DNA of 64,000 nucleotides from Azoarcus sp. (GCA_031289095.1 JAITQD010000105.1:1-64000), one strand, 5' to 3'; positions 38,010 to 47,275 are shown, counted from the stretch's first letter. The notes: generated by a model from the sequence alone, not told the origin. A program made the numbers and translations.

Positions 38010-39209
38010 ATGATCACCCGGTTTTTGAAGCACATCGCCCCCATCGTCCTGTCCGTCCTGCTTGCCGTCGCCGCCGCGCCATTGCGCGCCGCACCGGACG
38101 GGAACGCGATCATTGCCGACATTCTCCAGCGTGGCGAAGCCGCCGTCGCGGCCTACGACGAAGCCGCGCCGCTGGCGAGCGCGAGCGAATTTTCGGCGCT
38201 CTACTTCGGGCGTTTCGAGGCGCTGGAACTGGATCTGGGCCTGCGCGACGCCGGGTTGAAAAATGAACTGGAAGTGCTTTTCGGCGCGTTGAACGGCAAC
38301 GCCATGCGCGGCGTACCGCGCGCGCGGCTGGAGAGCACATGGCGCGACCTGAAAACGAAGCTCGTCGAGGCGCAGCAACATTACGGCGCGGACGGGCAGG
38401 GCGTCGCGGGCGAGCGCGGCGCTTTTCTCAAGGCCTTCCTCATTTTGCTGCGCGAAGGCGCGGAAGCCTTGCTGGTAGTCGGCGCGCTCGCGGCCTACCT
38501 GCGCCGTGCCGGCGCGGCGGACAAGGTATGGGTGCTGCACGTTGGTGTTGCGGTGGCGATTCCCTTGTCCATCCTGACCGGCTGGGCCATCAATGGTTTG
38601 CTCCAGGGCATCGGCGCGCCGCTCGCGGTGGTGGAAGGCGTCACACTGCTTGCCGCCAGCGCCATGCTGTTTTACGTGAGTTGCTGGCTATTCGCCAAAC
38701 GCGAGGCCCGGCGCTGGGAAGACTGGATTGCCCGCCAGATGGAAACCGCCTTGGGTGCGGGGTCGCTCTGGGCGCTCGGCGCGACGGCCTGCCTTGCGGT
38801 GTACCGGGAAGGCGCGGAAACCGTGCTTTTCTATCAGGCGCTTGCCGCCGGTGCGCCCGGGCAGGAAGGCGCGCTGCATGCCGGGTTGGCGCTTGCCGCC
38901 GTCGCGCTTGTCGCGGCCTATTTTCTGATGCGTCATGCCGCGCTCCGCCTGCCGTTCGGCCTCTTTTTTGGTGCGACCTCCGCTTTGCTCTATGGTCTTG
39001 CCGTCGTTTTTCTTGGGCAAGCCATTGTCGAACTCCAGGCCGCAGGCTGGATTGCCAGCATTTATCTGCCGGGATTTCCGCAAGTCGATTGGCTTGGCAT
39101 TGCGCCGAGTGCGCAAAGCCTGGGCGCGCAGACGTTGCTGCTGCTCCTGCCTCTCGCGTGGCTTGCGCTTCGCCGCACGCCCGTACCGAAAGCCGCGACG
39201 GCGCGCTGA
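38010..39209 (+). CDS. FTR1-family iron permease
   Basis: 399 residues from the ATG with GAGG 7 bp upstream. Signal-like N-terminus (to about 28), a periplasmic helical domain (about 30-135), then about seven TM helices. Two REXXE-type iron motifs are seen: LLREGAEALLVV and YREGAETVLFYQ. FTR1 proteins carry Fe(III), or Fe(II) in EfeU-like systems, across the inner membrane, coupled to oxidation. It begins 9 bp after the transglutaminase-like gene, so it may be cotranscribed with the pilus-like locus. Confidence 0.95.
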   Translation: MITRFLKHIAPIVLSVLLAVAAAPLRAAPDGNAIIADILQRGEAAVAAYDEAAPLASASEFSALYFGRFEALELDLGLRDAGLKNELEVLFGALNGNAMRGVPRARLESTWRDLKTKLVEAQQHYGADGQGVAGERGAFLKAFLILLREGAEALLVVGALAAYLRRAGAADKVWVLHVGVAVAIPLSILTGWAINGLLQGIGAPLAVVEGVTLLAASAMLFYVSCWLFAKREARRWEDWIARQMETALGAGSLWALGATACLAVYREGAETVLFYQALAAGAPGQEGALHAGLALAAVALVAAYFLMRHAALRLPFGLFFGATSALLYGLAVVFLGQAIVELQAAGWIASIYLPGFPQVDWLGIAPSAQSLGAQTLLLLLPLAWLALRRTPVPKAATAR

Positions 39210-39255
39210 AACCGCGTCCGGCGCTTATCCCTCCACGTCACGAAAGGAAGAACTC

Positions 39256-39483
39256 ATGAACAAGTCCTCGATTGTTTTTGCCCTTGTTGCCCTGTCCGCC
39301 GTCCTTGCCGGTTGTGAAAAGGAAGTCCGTTCCGTCGAGTGGTACAAGGCGAACGACACCGAGCGCATGGCCGTCATCCGCGAATGCAAGGAAAACGCCG
39401 ACAAACTGAACAAGACGGAAAACTGCATCAACGCGAAGAAAGCGAACCGGGAGATTCTCAACGCGGGGAGTGGTGGGAAGTAA
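39256..39483 (+). CDS. small EexN-like lipoprotein
   Basis: 75 residues with SD AAGGAAG. Signal peptide ending in lipobox LAGC (Cys20). The mature part VEWYKANDTERMAVIRECKENADKLNKTENCINAKKAN contains the WYK...C...NC.NA pattern of EexN-type lipoproteins. EexN was named for plasmid entry exclusion, but many chromosomal copies have unknown roles. No conjugation gene is near. It lies 46 bp after FTR1 and is probably the last gene of the unit. Confidence 0.85.
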   Translation: MNKSSIVFALVALSAVLAGCEKEVRSVEWYKANDTERMAVIRECKENADKLNKTENCINAKKANREILNAGSGGK

Positions 39484-39644
39484 GGCGAGATGAGAAAAAG
39501 CATATAAAACATTGACAATAAAATCCACCATCATCGGCGGGCAGCGGCATGGATTGGGCGACGCCGGGAAGTCGGCCTGTAGGGGGAGATATTTTCCTGA
39601 TTCACCAGCCGGGAACAGAATCGCGGGCCAGCCGCGTCGCCCGG

Positions 39645-40895
39645 TTACTTGGTGTTTCCGCTGCCCTGGACGCGAAGATCCACACCGAGATCTCTAGCCG
39701 TTCTGGCAGTCAACAAATCCACAAGCGCGGTGGCATTCATACCTCCATTTCCTTGGGTACCCTGACTGCCCATTACAACGGTCGGACTCCATGCACCTGG
39801 CGCCGCCTCTTTGATGGCGTCGGCATACATGCTGTTGATACGCACCAATGCTTCCAGTTTCTTTTCCAGCTGACCGTCAGCTTGCATCACCATGCGTTTA
39901 CGTTCAGCTTCACCCTGACCTTTCAGGATCTCGGCCTTTTTGAATGCGTCGGCTTCTTCCACACCCGCCTGGGCGATAGTCACTCTGGCTTGGGCATCGG
40001 CAATCGTTTTTGCGTTCAGGGTTTCCTGCTCCCACTTTGCTCTCGCGGCGTTGGCGCGGCCTTGCGCTTCCACCGTCAAGGCGTCCTGGTCTGCTTTCTT
40101 CGCGTTTGCAATAGCAACTACCGCAGCATTGGTAGCATCTTGTTGCTGGCGAATCTGATCCTCGACGCGGTCTTCATACTTGAAGGTATTAATCGTCATG
40201 GGCAGGAGTTGAACGTTATATGCCTGTACGAAACTGCTCTGAGCACGCAGAGGAAAGCCTTTCTCGTCCCGGACGATTTCAATCACTTGCATGTCTTTTT
40301 CCACACCGGCAATATCCGTTGCGCGAATACTTTTCGTAATGGTTTTGTAGACACCACCCAGAGTCTGATCGTTCAAAATCTGAAGAAGCTCGTTACGTCG
40401 TCCAGCAGCAGATTCAAACGAACTCATGGCAGGGCCGGAGAAAGTCGCGGCGGCCTCCATGCTTCGGCGGATAGCCTGGGTTTCAAATGCTTCCGCACTA
40501 CGGAAATCTTTATGAATACTCAGCACGTTCTTGGGATCCAACGGCATCACCCATGACATGGTGCCACAAAGGATTGCATTTCCCCCGTCATAGAAGCGAA
40601 GGTGCAAGCCACGTGTCGCTTTTTCACGATCGCCATTTATAACGCATGCCGGATCGAGAAAGGACAATTCATTGCGACGTGGATATTTTGTGACAGTGCC
40701 AAAGCCCTGTATTTTCCAGCCAGGATCTGTGTACACGGCAAGCTCACCGCTGATGGGGCTTTGAATCACCATGATTTCAGAAGCATCGAGGTTTTCGACA
40801 ATCATGGGGCCTGTGAGAATCAGAAAGACAACAATCAGCGTAGCAAAACTTGCGCCGAGGATGCGTCCCATGTTTAGGCTTACTTTAGCCAGCAT
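39645..40895 (-). CDS. SPFH/band 7 domain membrane protein
   Basis: 416 residues from MLAKVSLNMGRIL, overlapping the upstream small gene by 11 bp. One TM helix at about 12-32, then a band 7 domain and a long Ala/Lys/Gln-rich coiled coil (about 250-370, with RANAARAKWEQETLNAKTIADAQ). This is a flotillin/HflK-like architecture; such proteins organise membrane microdomains or regulate FtsH-type proteases. Codon use is less GC-biased than the neighbours. No NfeD or protease gene is adjacent. Confidence 0.85.
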   Translation of the reverse strand: MLAKVSLNMGRILGASFATLIVVFLILTGPMIVENLDASEIMVIQSPISGELAVYTDPGWKIQGFGTVTKYPRRNELSFLDPACVINGDREKATRGLHLRFYDGGNAILCGTMSWVMPLDPKNVLSIHKDFRSAEAFETQAIRRSMEAAATFSGPAMSSFESAAGRRNELLQILNDQTLGGVYKTITKSIRATDIAGVEKDMQVIEIVRDEKGFPLRAQSSFVQAYNVQLLPMTINTFKYEDRVEDQIRQQQDATNAAVVAIANAKKADQDALTVEAQGRANAARAKWEQETLNAKTIADAQARVTIAQAGVEEADAFKKAEILKGQGEAERKRMVMQADGQLEKKLEALVRINSMYADAIKEAAPGAWSPTVVMGSQGTQGNGGMNATALVDLLTARTARDLGVDLRVQGSGNTK

Positions 40896-41136
40896 TATTT
40901 TGCTCCAGTTCTGCCTTTCGGCGATTAATGTCTGCCAAGTCTTCCTTGAGCTTGGTGATCTCAGCAAGCTCGGCAAGTTCATTTTGCGCTTTCTTCACCT
41001 CTTTCTCCAAAGGTTTGGCTGTACGAAAGAAGGGAAAAAGAGGAAGTCCATAAATCAGCGGCACGATAACCTGCATTACAAAGAGTAGCAACAAAACCAG
41101 CGCAAACATTGCTAAAGTCAAACGCAAAAACAGCAT
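40885..41136 (-). CDS. small single-pass membrane protein with coiled coil
   Basis: 83 residues from the Met just after AGGAGGGTAT; a start at 41163 is possible but would overlap the SD. One TM helix (about 5-28, LTLAMFALVLLLLFVMQVIVPLIYG), then a charged helix KPLEKEVKKAQNELAELAEITKLKEDL. It overlaps the SPFH gene start and is probably its partner. Function unknown. Confidence 0.75.
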   Translation of the reverse strand: MLFLRLTLAMFALVLLLLFVMQVIVPLIYGLPLFPFFRTAKPLEKEVKKAQNELAELAEITKLKEDLADINRRKAELEQNNAG

Positions 41137-41459
41137 ATACCCTCCTGAGGATCTGCTGAACAATTTGGCGCAGCCAAAGCGGTTGAGAGGACAAAGCGGT
41201 ATTGAAGCACGATTTCATGGAGCATGATGATTTCAGCGTCGTGTCTCGCATCAGGTCTCGCTCCAGTATTCCCCGTTTGTATTCCCCCCCATTTGTATTT
41301 CCTGTCTCTATCCTCATTCTCGGCTATTTTCTAACACACATTATTTCGTATGTCAACACCTGTTCTTTATGGATATTCATCCGCTACTGTTTTCGTAGAG
41401 CTTATCTATTATAAAGTACACGCTTCCGTTTCGTGTTTTCGCAGCTTTGTATTCCGCCG
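41137..41459. other. 323 bp AT-rich intergenic region between the SPFH operon and trmL
   Basis: It holds the divergent promoters of both units. Three imperfect tandem copies of GTATTCCCC-(N)-TTT lie at about 41266-41310. An AT-rich TATTATAAAG box at about 41407-41416 may be the -10 region for trmL. No convincing ORF or RNA gene is seen; composition is clearly lower in GC than the surrounding genes. Confidence 0.6.
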
Positions 41460-41927
41460 ATGTTCGACGTCATCCTTTACGAACCCGAGATTCCGCCCAA
41501 TACCGGCAATATCGTCCGCCTCACCGCCAACAGCGGTGTGCGCCTGCACCTGGTCGAGCCGCTCGGCTTCGATCTCTCCGACCGCCAGTTGCAGCGCGCC
41601 GGACTCGATTATCACGATCTTGCCCATGTCACCGTCCACCGCGACTGGGCAGCGTGCCGAGCGTGTTTCGCCGGGCGGCGTATGTTCGCCCTGAGTACGC
41701 GCGGCGATGTCCGCTACGACCGCATCGTCTATGTTCCCGGTGATGTGCTGCTTTTCGGCCCCGAAACACGAGGGTTGCCGCAGGCGGTGCTGGAGGATCT
41801 GCCGCCGTCGCAGCGCCTGCGCATCCCGATGCGCCCGGGCAATCGCAGCATCAACCTGTCGAACGCGGTGGCGCTGGTGGTGTATGAGGGCTGGCGGCAG
41901 AGCGGGTTCGCGGGTGCGGGGGGGTGA
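41460..41927 (+). CDS. trmL: tRNA (cytidine/uridine-34 2'-O)-methyltransferase TrmL
   Basis: 155 residues from MFDVILYEPEIPPNTGNIVRLTANSG, the canonical TrmL N-terminus. SPOUT knot motifs follow: LLFGPETRGLP and RIPMRPGNRSINLSNAVALVVYEGWRQ. It methylates the wobble ribose of tRNA-Leu isoacceptors as a homodimer. Convergent with gpsA. Confidence 0.96.
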   Translation: MFDVILYEPEIPPNTGNIVRLTANSGVRLHLVEPLGFDLSDRQLQRAGLDYHDLAHVTVHRDWAACRACFAGRRMFALSTRGDVRYDRIVYVPGDVLLFGPETRGLPQAVLEDLPPSQRLRIPMRPGNRSINLSNAVALVVYEGWRQSGFAGAGG

Positions 41928-41957
41928 TCGCCTTTGCGTGCCTGTGAGCCGGCGGTC

Positions 41958-42953
41958 TTATTCCTGCTTTGGTTCCCGCGCCAGTAGTTGATCCACCGCA
42001 TCGCGGGCGACGAGTTGGCCGTGCAGCAGGGCGTCTATGACGGCGCAGATCGGCATCTCGACGCCGAGACGCTGGCTGAGTTGGGCGACTTCGCGCGCGG
42101 TGGGAACGCCTTCGGCGACGTGCCCGAGTTCGGCAAGAATGTCTGAAAGCGTCTTGCCGGCGGCCAATGCAAGGCCGACCGTGCGGTTGCGGGAAAGGTC
42201 GCCGGTACAGGTGAGGACGAGGTCGCCCATCCCGGCCAGTCCCATCAGGGTATCGCGGTGACCGCCGAGCGCCGTGGCGAGGCGGGCGATTTCGGCCAGC
42301 CCCCGGGTGATGAGTCCGGCGCGGGCGTTGAGGCCGAAGCCCATGCCATCGGCCACCCCGGCGGCGATGGCGATGACGTTCTTGAGCGCGCCGCCGATTT
42401 CGCAGCCGATCATGTCGTCGTTGGCGTAAATGCGCAGACGCGGCTGGTGCAGCTTGTGTATCCAGTCATTGGCGAAAGCGGCGTCCCGCGAGGCCAGCAC
42501 GATCGCTGCCGGCAGGCCGCGCCCCACCTCGGCGGCAAAGGTCGGGCCGGTGAGTGCGCCACAGGCGGCGTCCGGCCCCAGTTCGTCGGCGACGATTTCG
42601 TGCGGCAAGCGGCCACTGCCGGCTTCCAGTCCCTTGCAGGCCCACAGCAGCGGCGCGGTCGGCGCGCCAGCGGGCTGGATCTGGCGCAGGGCGCGCACGG
42701 TGTCGCGCAGACCAGCGAGCGGTGTCACAACCAAGTGCAGATCGGCGTCGGCGGCTGTACGGGCGAAATCGGTGTTGAACGTTAATTCCGGGCGCAGAAC
42801 GACGCCGGGCAGGAAAAGCCGGTTCTCGCGCGCGCGGCGCATCTCGTCGATGTTGCTGGCTTCCCGCCCCCACAGGCAGACTTCGTGGCTGGCGGAAAGC
42901 GCCTGCGCCAGCGCCGTGCCCCAGGCTCCCGCGCCAAAAACCGCGATGCGCAT
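41958..42953 (-). CDS. gpsA: glycerol-3-phosphate dehydrogenase [NAD(P)+]
   Basis: 331 residues. Rossmann motif VFGAGAWGTALAQ at the N-terminus, NVIAIAAGVADGMGFG with the catalytic-Lys region (GGALKNVIA), and MGLAGMGDLVLTC. It makes sn-glycerol-3-phosphate for phospholipids. It follows the SH3-domain gene by 5 bp and belongs to the secB-grxC group on the minus strand. Confidence 0.97.
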   Translation of the reverse strand: MRIAVFGAGAWGTALAQALSASHEVCLWGREASNIDEMRRARENRLFLPGVVLRPELTFNTDFARTAADADLHLVVTPLAGLRDTVRALRQIQPAGAPTAPLLWACKGLEAGSGRLPHEIVADELGPDAACGALTGPTFAAEVGRGLPAAIVLASRDAAFANDWIHKLHQPRLRIYANDDMIGCEIGGALKNVIAIAAGVADGMGFGLNARAGLITRGLAEIARLATALGGHRDTLMGLAGMGDLVLTCTGDLSRNRTVGLALAAGKTLSDILAELGHVAEGVPTAREVAQLSQRLGVEMPICAVIDALLHGQLVARDAVDQLLAREPKQE

Positions 42954-42958
42954 TGGTC

Positions 42959-43408
42959 TCAGACTCCCCAGACCTCGGTGGTGCGCAGGTAGCCTTCGCT
43001 GCCATCGGGATGCCGCACCTTGACCCAGCCGTCCGGGGCGCTGGAGACGAATTCGAGCACCACGTCACGGACGACCTCGAAGGCCACCGGGGCATTGCTG
43101 GCCGGGTTGCGCCGTACCGCTGCTTGCGTGGCGGTGATGAGCACGGTGCGTTGCTTGCTGAGCGCGCCGCCTTCGATCCAGGTCATGCCGCCGCCGGAAT
43201 CGCGCACTTTTACCCATTGCAGGTCGGGGCTTGCGATCACCACTTCGACCGGGGTGCCGGCGTGGATGATGGCAAGCCTGCGCGCCTGCATGGACGAGGT
43301 TTCGTAGAGAATGGCTGTTCTGGCGACCGAGGCGTAGTCGATGGCCAGCGCTGCACCGCTGGCCTGGAGGGCCAGGGCGGCTGCGGCGAGGATCACGAAG
43401 CGGCGCAT
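42959..43408 (-). CDS. periplasmic SH3 domain-containing protein
   Basis: 149 residues from MRRFVILAAAALALQASGAALA, a Sec signal peptide; the ORF-track extension upstream overlaps the secB end and is unlikely. Two bacterial SH3-like (SH3_3) repeats, about 25-85 and 90-149, with GGGMTWIEGGAL and PDGWVKVRHPDGSEGYLRTTEVWGV. Probably a cell-wall or envelope protein (inference). Between secB and gpsA in one operon. Confidence 0.87.
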   Translation of the reverse strand: MRRFVILAAAALALQASGAALAIDYASVARTAILYETSSMQARRLAIIHAGTPVEVVIASPDLQWVKVRDSGGGMTWIEGGALSKQRTVLITATQAAVRRNPASNAPVAFEVVRDVVLEFVSSAPDGWVKVRHPDGSEGYLRTTEVWGV

Positions 43409-43418
43409 GACGCTTTCC

Positions 43419-43892
43419 TTATTGTATCGGCGCTTGTTGGCCGTCGGCCTGCATCTGCTGACGCGACTGGTTGAAAAGAGCCTCGAAATTGACCGGAGCA
43501 AGCAGCACCGGCTGGAAGCCGGCGCGGGTCACGGCGTCGGAAACCACTTCGCGTGCGTAGGGGAAAAGGATGTTCGGGCAACCGATTCTCAGCACCAGTT
43601 CGAGTTCGTCTTCAGGAATGTTCTGGATGCGGAAAATACCGGCCTGGGTGATTTCAACCAGGAAAAGCGTGCGCTTCTCGCTCAGGGTGGCTTCGACGGT
43701 GATGGTGATCTTGACTTCGTAGACGCCGTTTTCGATCGGGCCACCTTCGGTGCTCAACTTGACGTTGACTTGCGGCGTTTCGCGGATGAGAAAGCTTTGC
43801 GGCGCGTTGGGGACTTCGAGCGAAAGATCCTTGACGTAAATTTTTTCGATCGCGAAAAGCGGCTGGTTGTTGGCTTGGGCGTTATCGGCCAT
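43419..43892 (-). CDS. secB: protein-export chaperone SecB
   Basis: 157 residues. Family blocks FAIEKIYVKDLSLEVPNAP, FLVEITQAGIFRI, IGCPNILFPYAREVVSDAVTRAGFQP and LLAPVNFEALF are intact. The tetrameric chaperone keeps preproteins unfolded and hands them to SecA. It lies between grxC and the SH3 gene, spacing under 12 bp, a common betaproteobacterial order. Confidence 0.98.
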   Translation of the reverse strand: MADNAQANNQPLFAIEKIYVKDLSLEVPNAPQSFLIRETPQVNVKLSTEGGPIENGVYEVKITITVEATLSEKRTLFLVEITQAGIFRIQNIPEDELELVLRIGCPNILFPYAREVVSDAVTRAGFQPVLLAPVNFEALFNQSRQQMQADGQQAPIQ

Positions 43893-43898
43893 ATTGAT

Positions 43899-44240
43899 CT
43901 ACCTTGCAGGTTGACTTGAAAAACGGGTTGATGGGTCACGGGAAACCCGGGCGGGCTGTCCGTGCAGCAAAAGGGTGAGGCTTCCCTCGCGGTCGAGGGC
44001 GAAGATGTCTTCACAATCTCCGACATGGTCATCGCCGATGAAAATCTGGGGAACCGAGCGGCGACCGGTGATGCGCATCATCTCATCGCGGCGGACGGGA
44101 TCGAGGTCGACGCGAATTTTTTCGATGCTGTCCACGCCACGCGCGTGCAGGAGCTTTTCGGCGCGGATGCAGAACGGGCAGGTGGCGGAAGTGTACATCC
44201 TGACCCGGGGCCGCCCGGACGCAGGGAAAAGTTCGTTCAC
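43899..44240 (-). CDS. grxC: glutaredoxin 3
   Basis: 113 residues if started at GTG 44240; a start at Met 44198 is possible. Dithiol active site CPFC in MYTSATCPFCIRAEKLL, and the GSH-binding TVP-like SVPQIFIGD and GDCEDI segments. Longer than the usual ~85 residues, with an extra C-terminal tail of about 20 residues (RVSRDPSTRFSSQPAR). It reduces disulfides and glutathione mixed disulfides. Confidence 0.93.
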   Translation of the reverse strand: MNELFPASGRPRVRMYTSATCPFCIRAEKLLHARGVDSIEKIRVDLDPVRRDEMMRITGRRSVPQIFIGDDHVGDCEDIFALDREGSLTLLLHGQPARVSRDPSTRFSSQPAR

Positions 44241-44250
44241 GTTTTTGCGC

Positions 44251-44667
44251 TCACTTTTTCTTGCGGGTGATCGGCTGCCCCGCCTTTTCCCACTCGAAAA
44301 GACCGCCGCGCAGGCTGTAGAGCTTCTCGAAACCCGTTTTTTTCAGGGTGGCGATGGCCTTGGCCGTGCGTGAATCGCTGTCGCAATAGAAGATGAGCGG
44401 GCGGTTGCGGAACTTTTCGAGTTCGGTCGCGCGCCGGTCGATGTCGGCGAGCGGTAGATGGCGGGCGTTGGGCAGGTGGCCCTGTTCAAAGTCGCCCTGG
44501 TCGCGCAAATCGACCACGATCGCGTCCTCGCGGTTGATGCGCAGCGTGACTTCGAGTGGCGTGAGCAGGCTTTTGTCGCGCCACTGGCGCACCAGATCGA
44601 AAAGCAGCCACAGACCGGAGCAGACGGCCAGCGCGACCCACGGCAGGTTTTGTTGCAGAAACTCCAC
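44251..44667 (-). CDS. membrane-anchored rhodanese-like protein
   Basis: 138 residues. An N-terminal TM helix (about 8-27), then a rhodanese domain with the active loop FYCDSDSRTAKA (single catalytic Cys). It probably moves sulfane sulfur at the inner membrane. First in the operon with grxC and secB, GTG start. An ArsR-type regulator gene lies 66 bp upstream. Confidence 0.92.
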   Translation of the reverse strand: MEFLQQNLPWVALAVCSGLWLLFDLVRQWRDKSLLTPLEVTLRINREDAIVVDLRDQGDFEQGHLPNARHLPLADIDRRATELEKFRNRPLIFYCDSDSRTAKAIATLKKTGFEKLYSLRGGLFEWEKAGQPITRKKK

Positions 44668-44733
44668 GTAACGGATACTCCAGAGAGGGGGGGTTGATCG
44701 AAGGGGAAGACGGAAAGCGGAATCGCCGGGCGC

Positions 44734-45072
44734 CTAACGGTATTGCTGTCCTGGCGCGCCATTGCAGAACACGTCTCGAATCAGCTCAATGAGTTGCAGG
44801 GTGCGTGGGTCGCTTATCCGATAATAAACGCGGTTGGCGTCCTTGCGGGTGGAGAGTATGCCCTTGTCGCGCAGGATGGCGAGATGCTGGGAGATGTTGC
44901 TCTGCGAGGTGCCGACTGCGCCGACGATATCCTGTACGCATATTTCGTCGCTACCCAGGATGCAGAGAATCCGCAGCCGCAAGGGGTGAGCGACCGCCCT
45001 GAGCGCGCGTGCCGCAGTCTCGGCATGCTGTTCGTGGTCGCCGAAAAGGATGGTTTTGTCTAGGGTGTTCAC
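44734..45072 (-). CDS. ArsR-family transcriptional regulator
   Basis: 112 residues from GTG at 45072; a weak ribosome site makes the start uncertain. The winged HTH is typical: VAHPLRLRILCILGSDEICVQDIVGAVGTSQSNISQHLAILRDKGIL and VYYRIS. The alpha-3 motif reads EICVQD, with one Cys where metal sensors have ELCVCDL, plus LRILC and DVFC. The Cys set may sense redox or persulfide instead of metal (inference). It is upstream of a rhodanese gene and divergent from gpmA, sharing a short intergenic region. Confidence 0.9.
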   Translation of the reverse strand: MNTLDKTILFGDHEQHAETAARALRAVAHPLRLRILCILGSDEICVQDIVGAVGTSQSNISQHLAILRDKGILSTRKDANRVYYRISDPRTLQLIELIRDVFCNGAPGQQYR

Positions 45073-45187
45073 GGATAAAAGCGATCCAAAGACGCTAGTA
45101 TAGAATACAAGCGCCGCGCGCAGGAGCGCTTCCCCATGCGGTCTGTTTGCAATGTGTCTCAACCCGTTTTTCCCGGATTTTAATGGT

Positions 45188-45937
45188 ATGTACAAAATTG
45201 TGCTGCTTCGCCACGGTGAATCCACCTGGAATAAAGAAAACCGCTTCACCGGCTGGACCGACGTTGATCTCACCGCGCAGGGCGTCGCGGAAGCGCACGC
45301 CGCCGGACAACTGCTCCGGCGCGAGGGCTATACCTTCGATCTGGCCTACACCTCGGTGCTCAAGCGCGCCAACAAGACGCTCAACATCGTGCTCGAAGAA
45401 CTCGATCTGCTCTGGCTGCCGGTCGAGCATAGCTGGCGGCTCAACGAGCGTCATTACGGCGGTCTGCAAGGGCTGAACAAGACCGAGACCGCTGCTTGCT
45501 ACGGTGACGCGCAGGTGCTGGCCTGGCGGCGCTCCTACGGCATTCCGCCCGAGCCGCTTGCGGAAGACGACCCGCGTCTCACTTTCGATGATCCCCGCTA
45601 TGCCTCGTTGCCCAAGGCGGCTTTTCCGCGCACCGAATGCCTGCGCGACACCGTGGCGCGCGTGGCGCCGTACTGGGAAACCGTGATCGCGCCGCAGGTG
45701 CTCGCCGGACAGCGCATCCTGATCGCGGCGCACGGCAACAGCCTGCGCGCCCTCGTCAAGTACCTGGACGGCATCGCCGATGCGGACATCATGGGTGTCA
45801 ACATCCCGACCGCGCAACCGCTGGTCTACGAACTGGATGCGAATCTGCGCCCGCTCGGCAGCCGTTATCTTGCGGATGCTGACGTTATTCGTGCCGCCCA
45901 GGCCGCCGTGGCGAGCCAGGGCAAGGTCGCGGGCTGA
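45188..45937 (+). CDS. gpmA: 2,3-bisphosphoglycerate-dependent phosphoglycerate mutase
   Basis: 249 residues from [26 protein letters not shown], the canonical dPGM start with the phospho-His RHG; an ATG 36 bp earlier is not supported by homology. [14 protein letters not shown] and the second His region [15 protein letters not shown] are present. Interconverts 3- and 2-phosphoglycerate in glycolysis. First gene of gpmA-envC-ctpA. Confidence 0.98.
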   Translation: MYKIVLLRHGESTWNKENRFTGWTDVDLTAQGVAEAHAAGQLLRREGYTFDLAYTSVLKRANKTLNIVLEELDLLWLPVEHSWRLNERHYGGLQGLNKTETAACYGDAQVLAWRRSYGIPPEPLAEDDPRLTFDDPRYASLPKAAFPRTECLRDTVARVAPYWETVIAPQVLAGQRILIAAHGNSLRALVKYLDGIADADIMGVNIPTAQPLVYELDANLRPLGSRYLADADVIRAAQAAVASQGKVAG

Positions 45938-45950
45938 TACGCTTGCCGCC

Positions 45951-47258
45951 GTGATTGCCCTTTCCGTCCGGCGCGCATTCGCCGTGATCCTGCTGGCATG
46001 GGCCGGACTGGTTCCGCCCGATACGGCGTATGCCCAGGCGGGCAAGACCAGGGCTGAGATTCGTGCCAAACGTTCCGATCTCAGCAACATCAAGCGCCGC
46101 ATCGGCAACTTGCAGCACGACCTGGAAAAGACCGAGGCGGCGCACGCCGAAGCGATCGCCGCCGTGGCCGAGGCCGAGCGCGAAGTCTCGAAAGCGGTGC
46201 GCGCCCTGCGTCAGGCGGTGGCCGAACGCACCGGGGCCGAACGCCAGCTCGCCGCGCTCGAAGCCGGACAGCGCGAACTCGAAACCCGTATCGCCGCCCG
46301 CCAGGAAGAACTCGGTGGCTGGCTGCGCCGCACTTACGTGTATGGCGCCGGCAAGGACGTCGCCGCCCTGCTGGCGGCGCGCGATCCCAACCAGCTCATG
46401 CGCGATGCCTATTACCTCGAACGCCTGGGCCGCGTGCGCCTGGAATTGATCGAGGGCCTGCGCGGCGACCTGACACTACAGGCTGGGCGCGCCGCTCACA
46501 TCGCCGCGCGCCGGGAGTCCCTTGTGCGTATCGAGGCGGATCGCCGCCGCCGTCAGGAAAGGCTGGAAGAAACCCATGCCAGTCGCCGCAAGGCGCTGGA
46601 AAAAATCGTACTCACGCTGAAATCGCAACGCGAACGGGTCAGCGCGCTCAAGGCCGATGAGGAAAGGCTCACGCAGGTCGTCAACACCTTGGTGCAGAAT
46701 GCCCTCGAAGCCGAGGCGCGCGCCGAGACTGCGCGGCGCGAGCGCGAACGCGCCCAGACGCGCGCCACCCCGGCGCCTTCGCCGCGTCTTGAAAAACCGG
46801 CGACAGAACCCGTGGTCGGCAAGGTGCGCGAAGCCGCCGGGCCGGCCTCGTCGGGGGTGAGTTTCGCGCAACTGCGTGGCAGGCTGAACTTCCCGGTGAC
46901 CGGCGAACTCATTGGCCGTTTCGGTTCGTCGCGGGCCGGGCGGGGCACGGCTTGGCGCGGCGTCTTCATTCGCGCCGTCAACGGCGCGGAGGTACGCGCG
47001 GTCAGCGATGGAGAAGTCGTGTTTTCGGACTGGCTGCGCGGCTATGGCAACCTGTTGATCGTCGATCATGGTGGCGGTTATCTTTCCATCTATGGCAACA
47101 ACGATGCGCTCTACAAGGAAGTCGGCGACACCGTGCGCGGCGGCGAGGCCATCGCCAGCGTCGGCGCGGGCGGGGCGGAAGCGGATTCCGGCCTATACTT
47201 CGAAATCCGCCACCGGGGACAGGCCGTCGACCCGATGCAGTGGGTAAAACTCAGATAA
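45951..47258 (+). CDS. envC: murein hydrolase activator EnvC
   Basis: 435 residues from GTG 45951, giving a signal peptide (FAVILLAWAGLVPPDTAYAQ). A long coiled coil (about 40-290) is followed by a LytM/M23 domain (about 320-435). The catalytic HxGxD-type and YxHL-type metal ligands are replaced (WRGVFIRA, YGNNDALYK), as in non-catalytic EnvC. It activates septal amidases AmiA/AmiB at division. It lies 13 bp after gpmA. Confidence 0.93.
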   Translation: MIALSVRRAFAVILLAWAGLVPPDTAYAQAGKTRAEIRAKRSDLSNIKRRIGNLQHDLEKTEAAHAEAIAAVAEAEREVSKAVRALRQAVAERTGAERQLAALEAGQRELETRIAARQEELGGWLRRTYVYGAGKDVAALLAARDPNQLMRDAYYLERLGRVRLELIEGLRGDLTLQAGRAAHIAARRESLVRIEADRRRRQERLEETHASRRKALEKIVLTLKSQRERVSALKADEERLTQVVNTLVQNALEAEARAETARRERERAQTRATPAPSPRLEKPATEPVVGKVREAAGPASSGVSFAQLRGRLNFPVTGELIGRFGSSRAGRGTAWRGVFIRAVNGAEVRAVSDGEVVFSDWLRGYGNLLIVDHGGGYLSIYGNNDALYKEVGDTVRGGEAIASVGAGGAEADSGLYFEIRHRGQAVDPMQWVKLR

Positions 47259-47275
47259 CGTTTCGTGGAGCGCTC

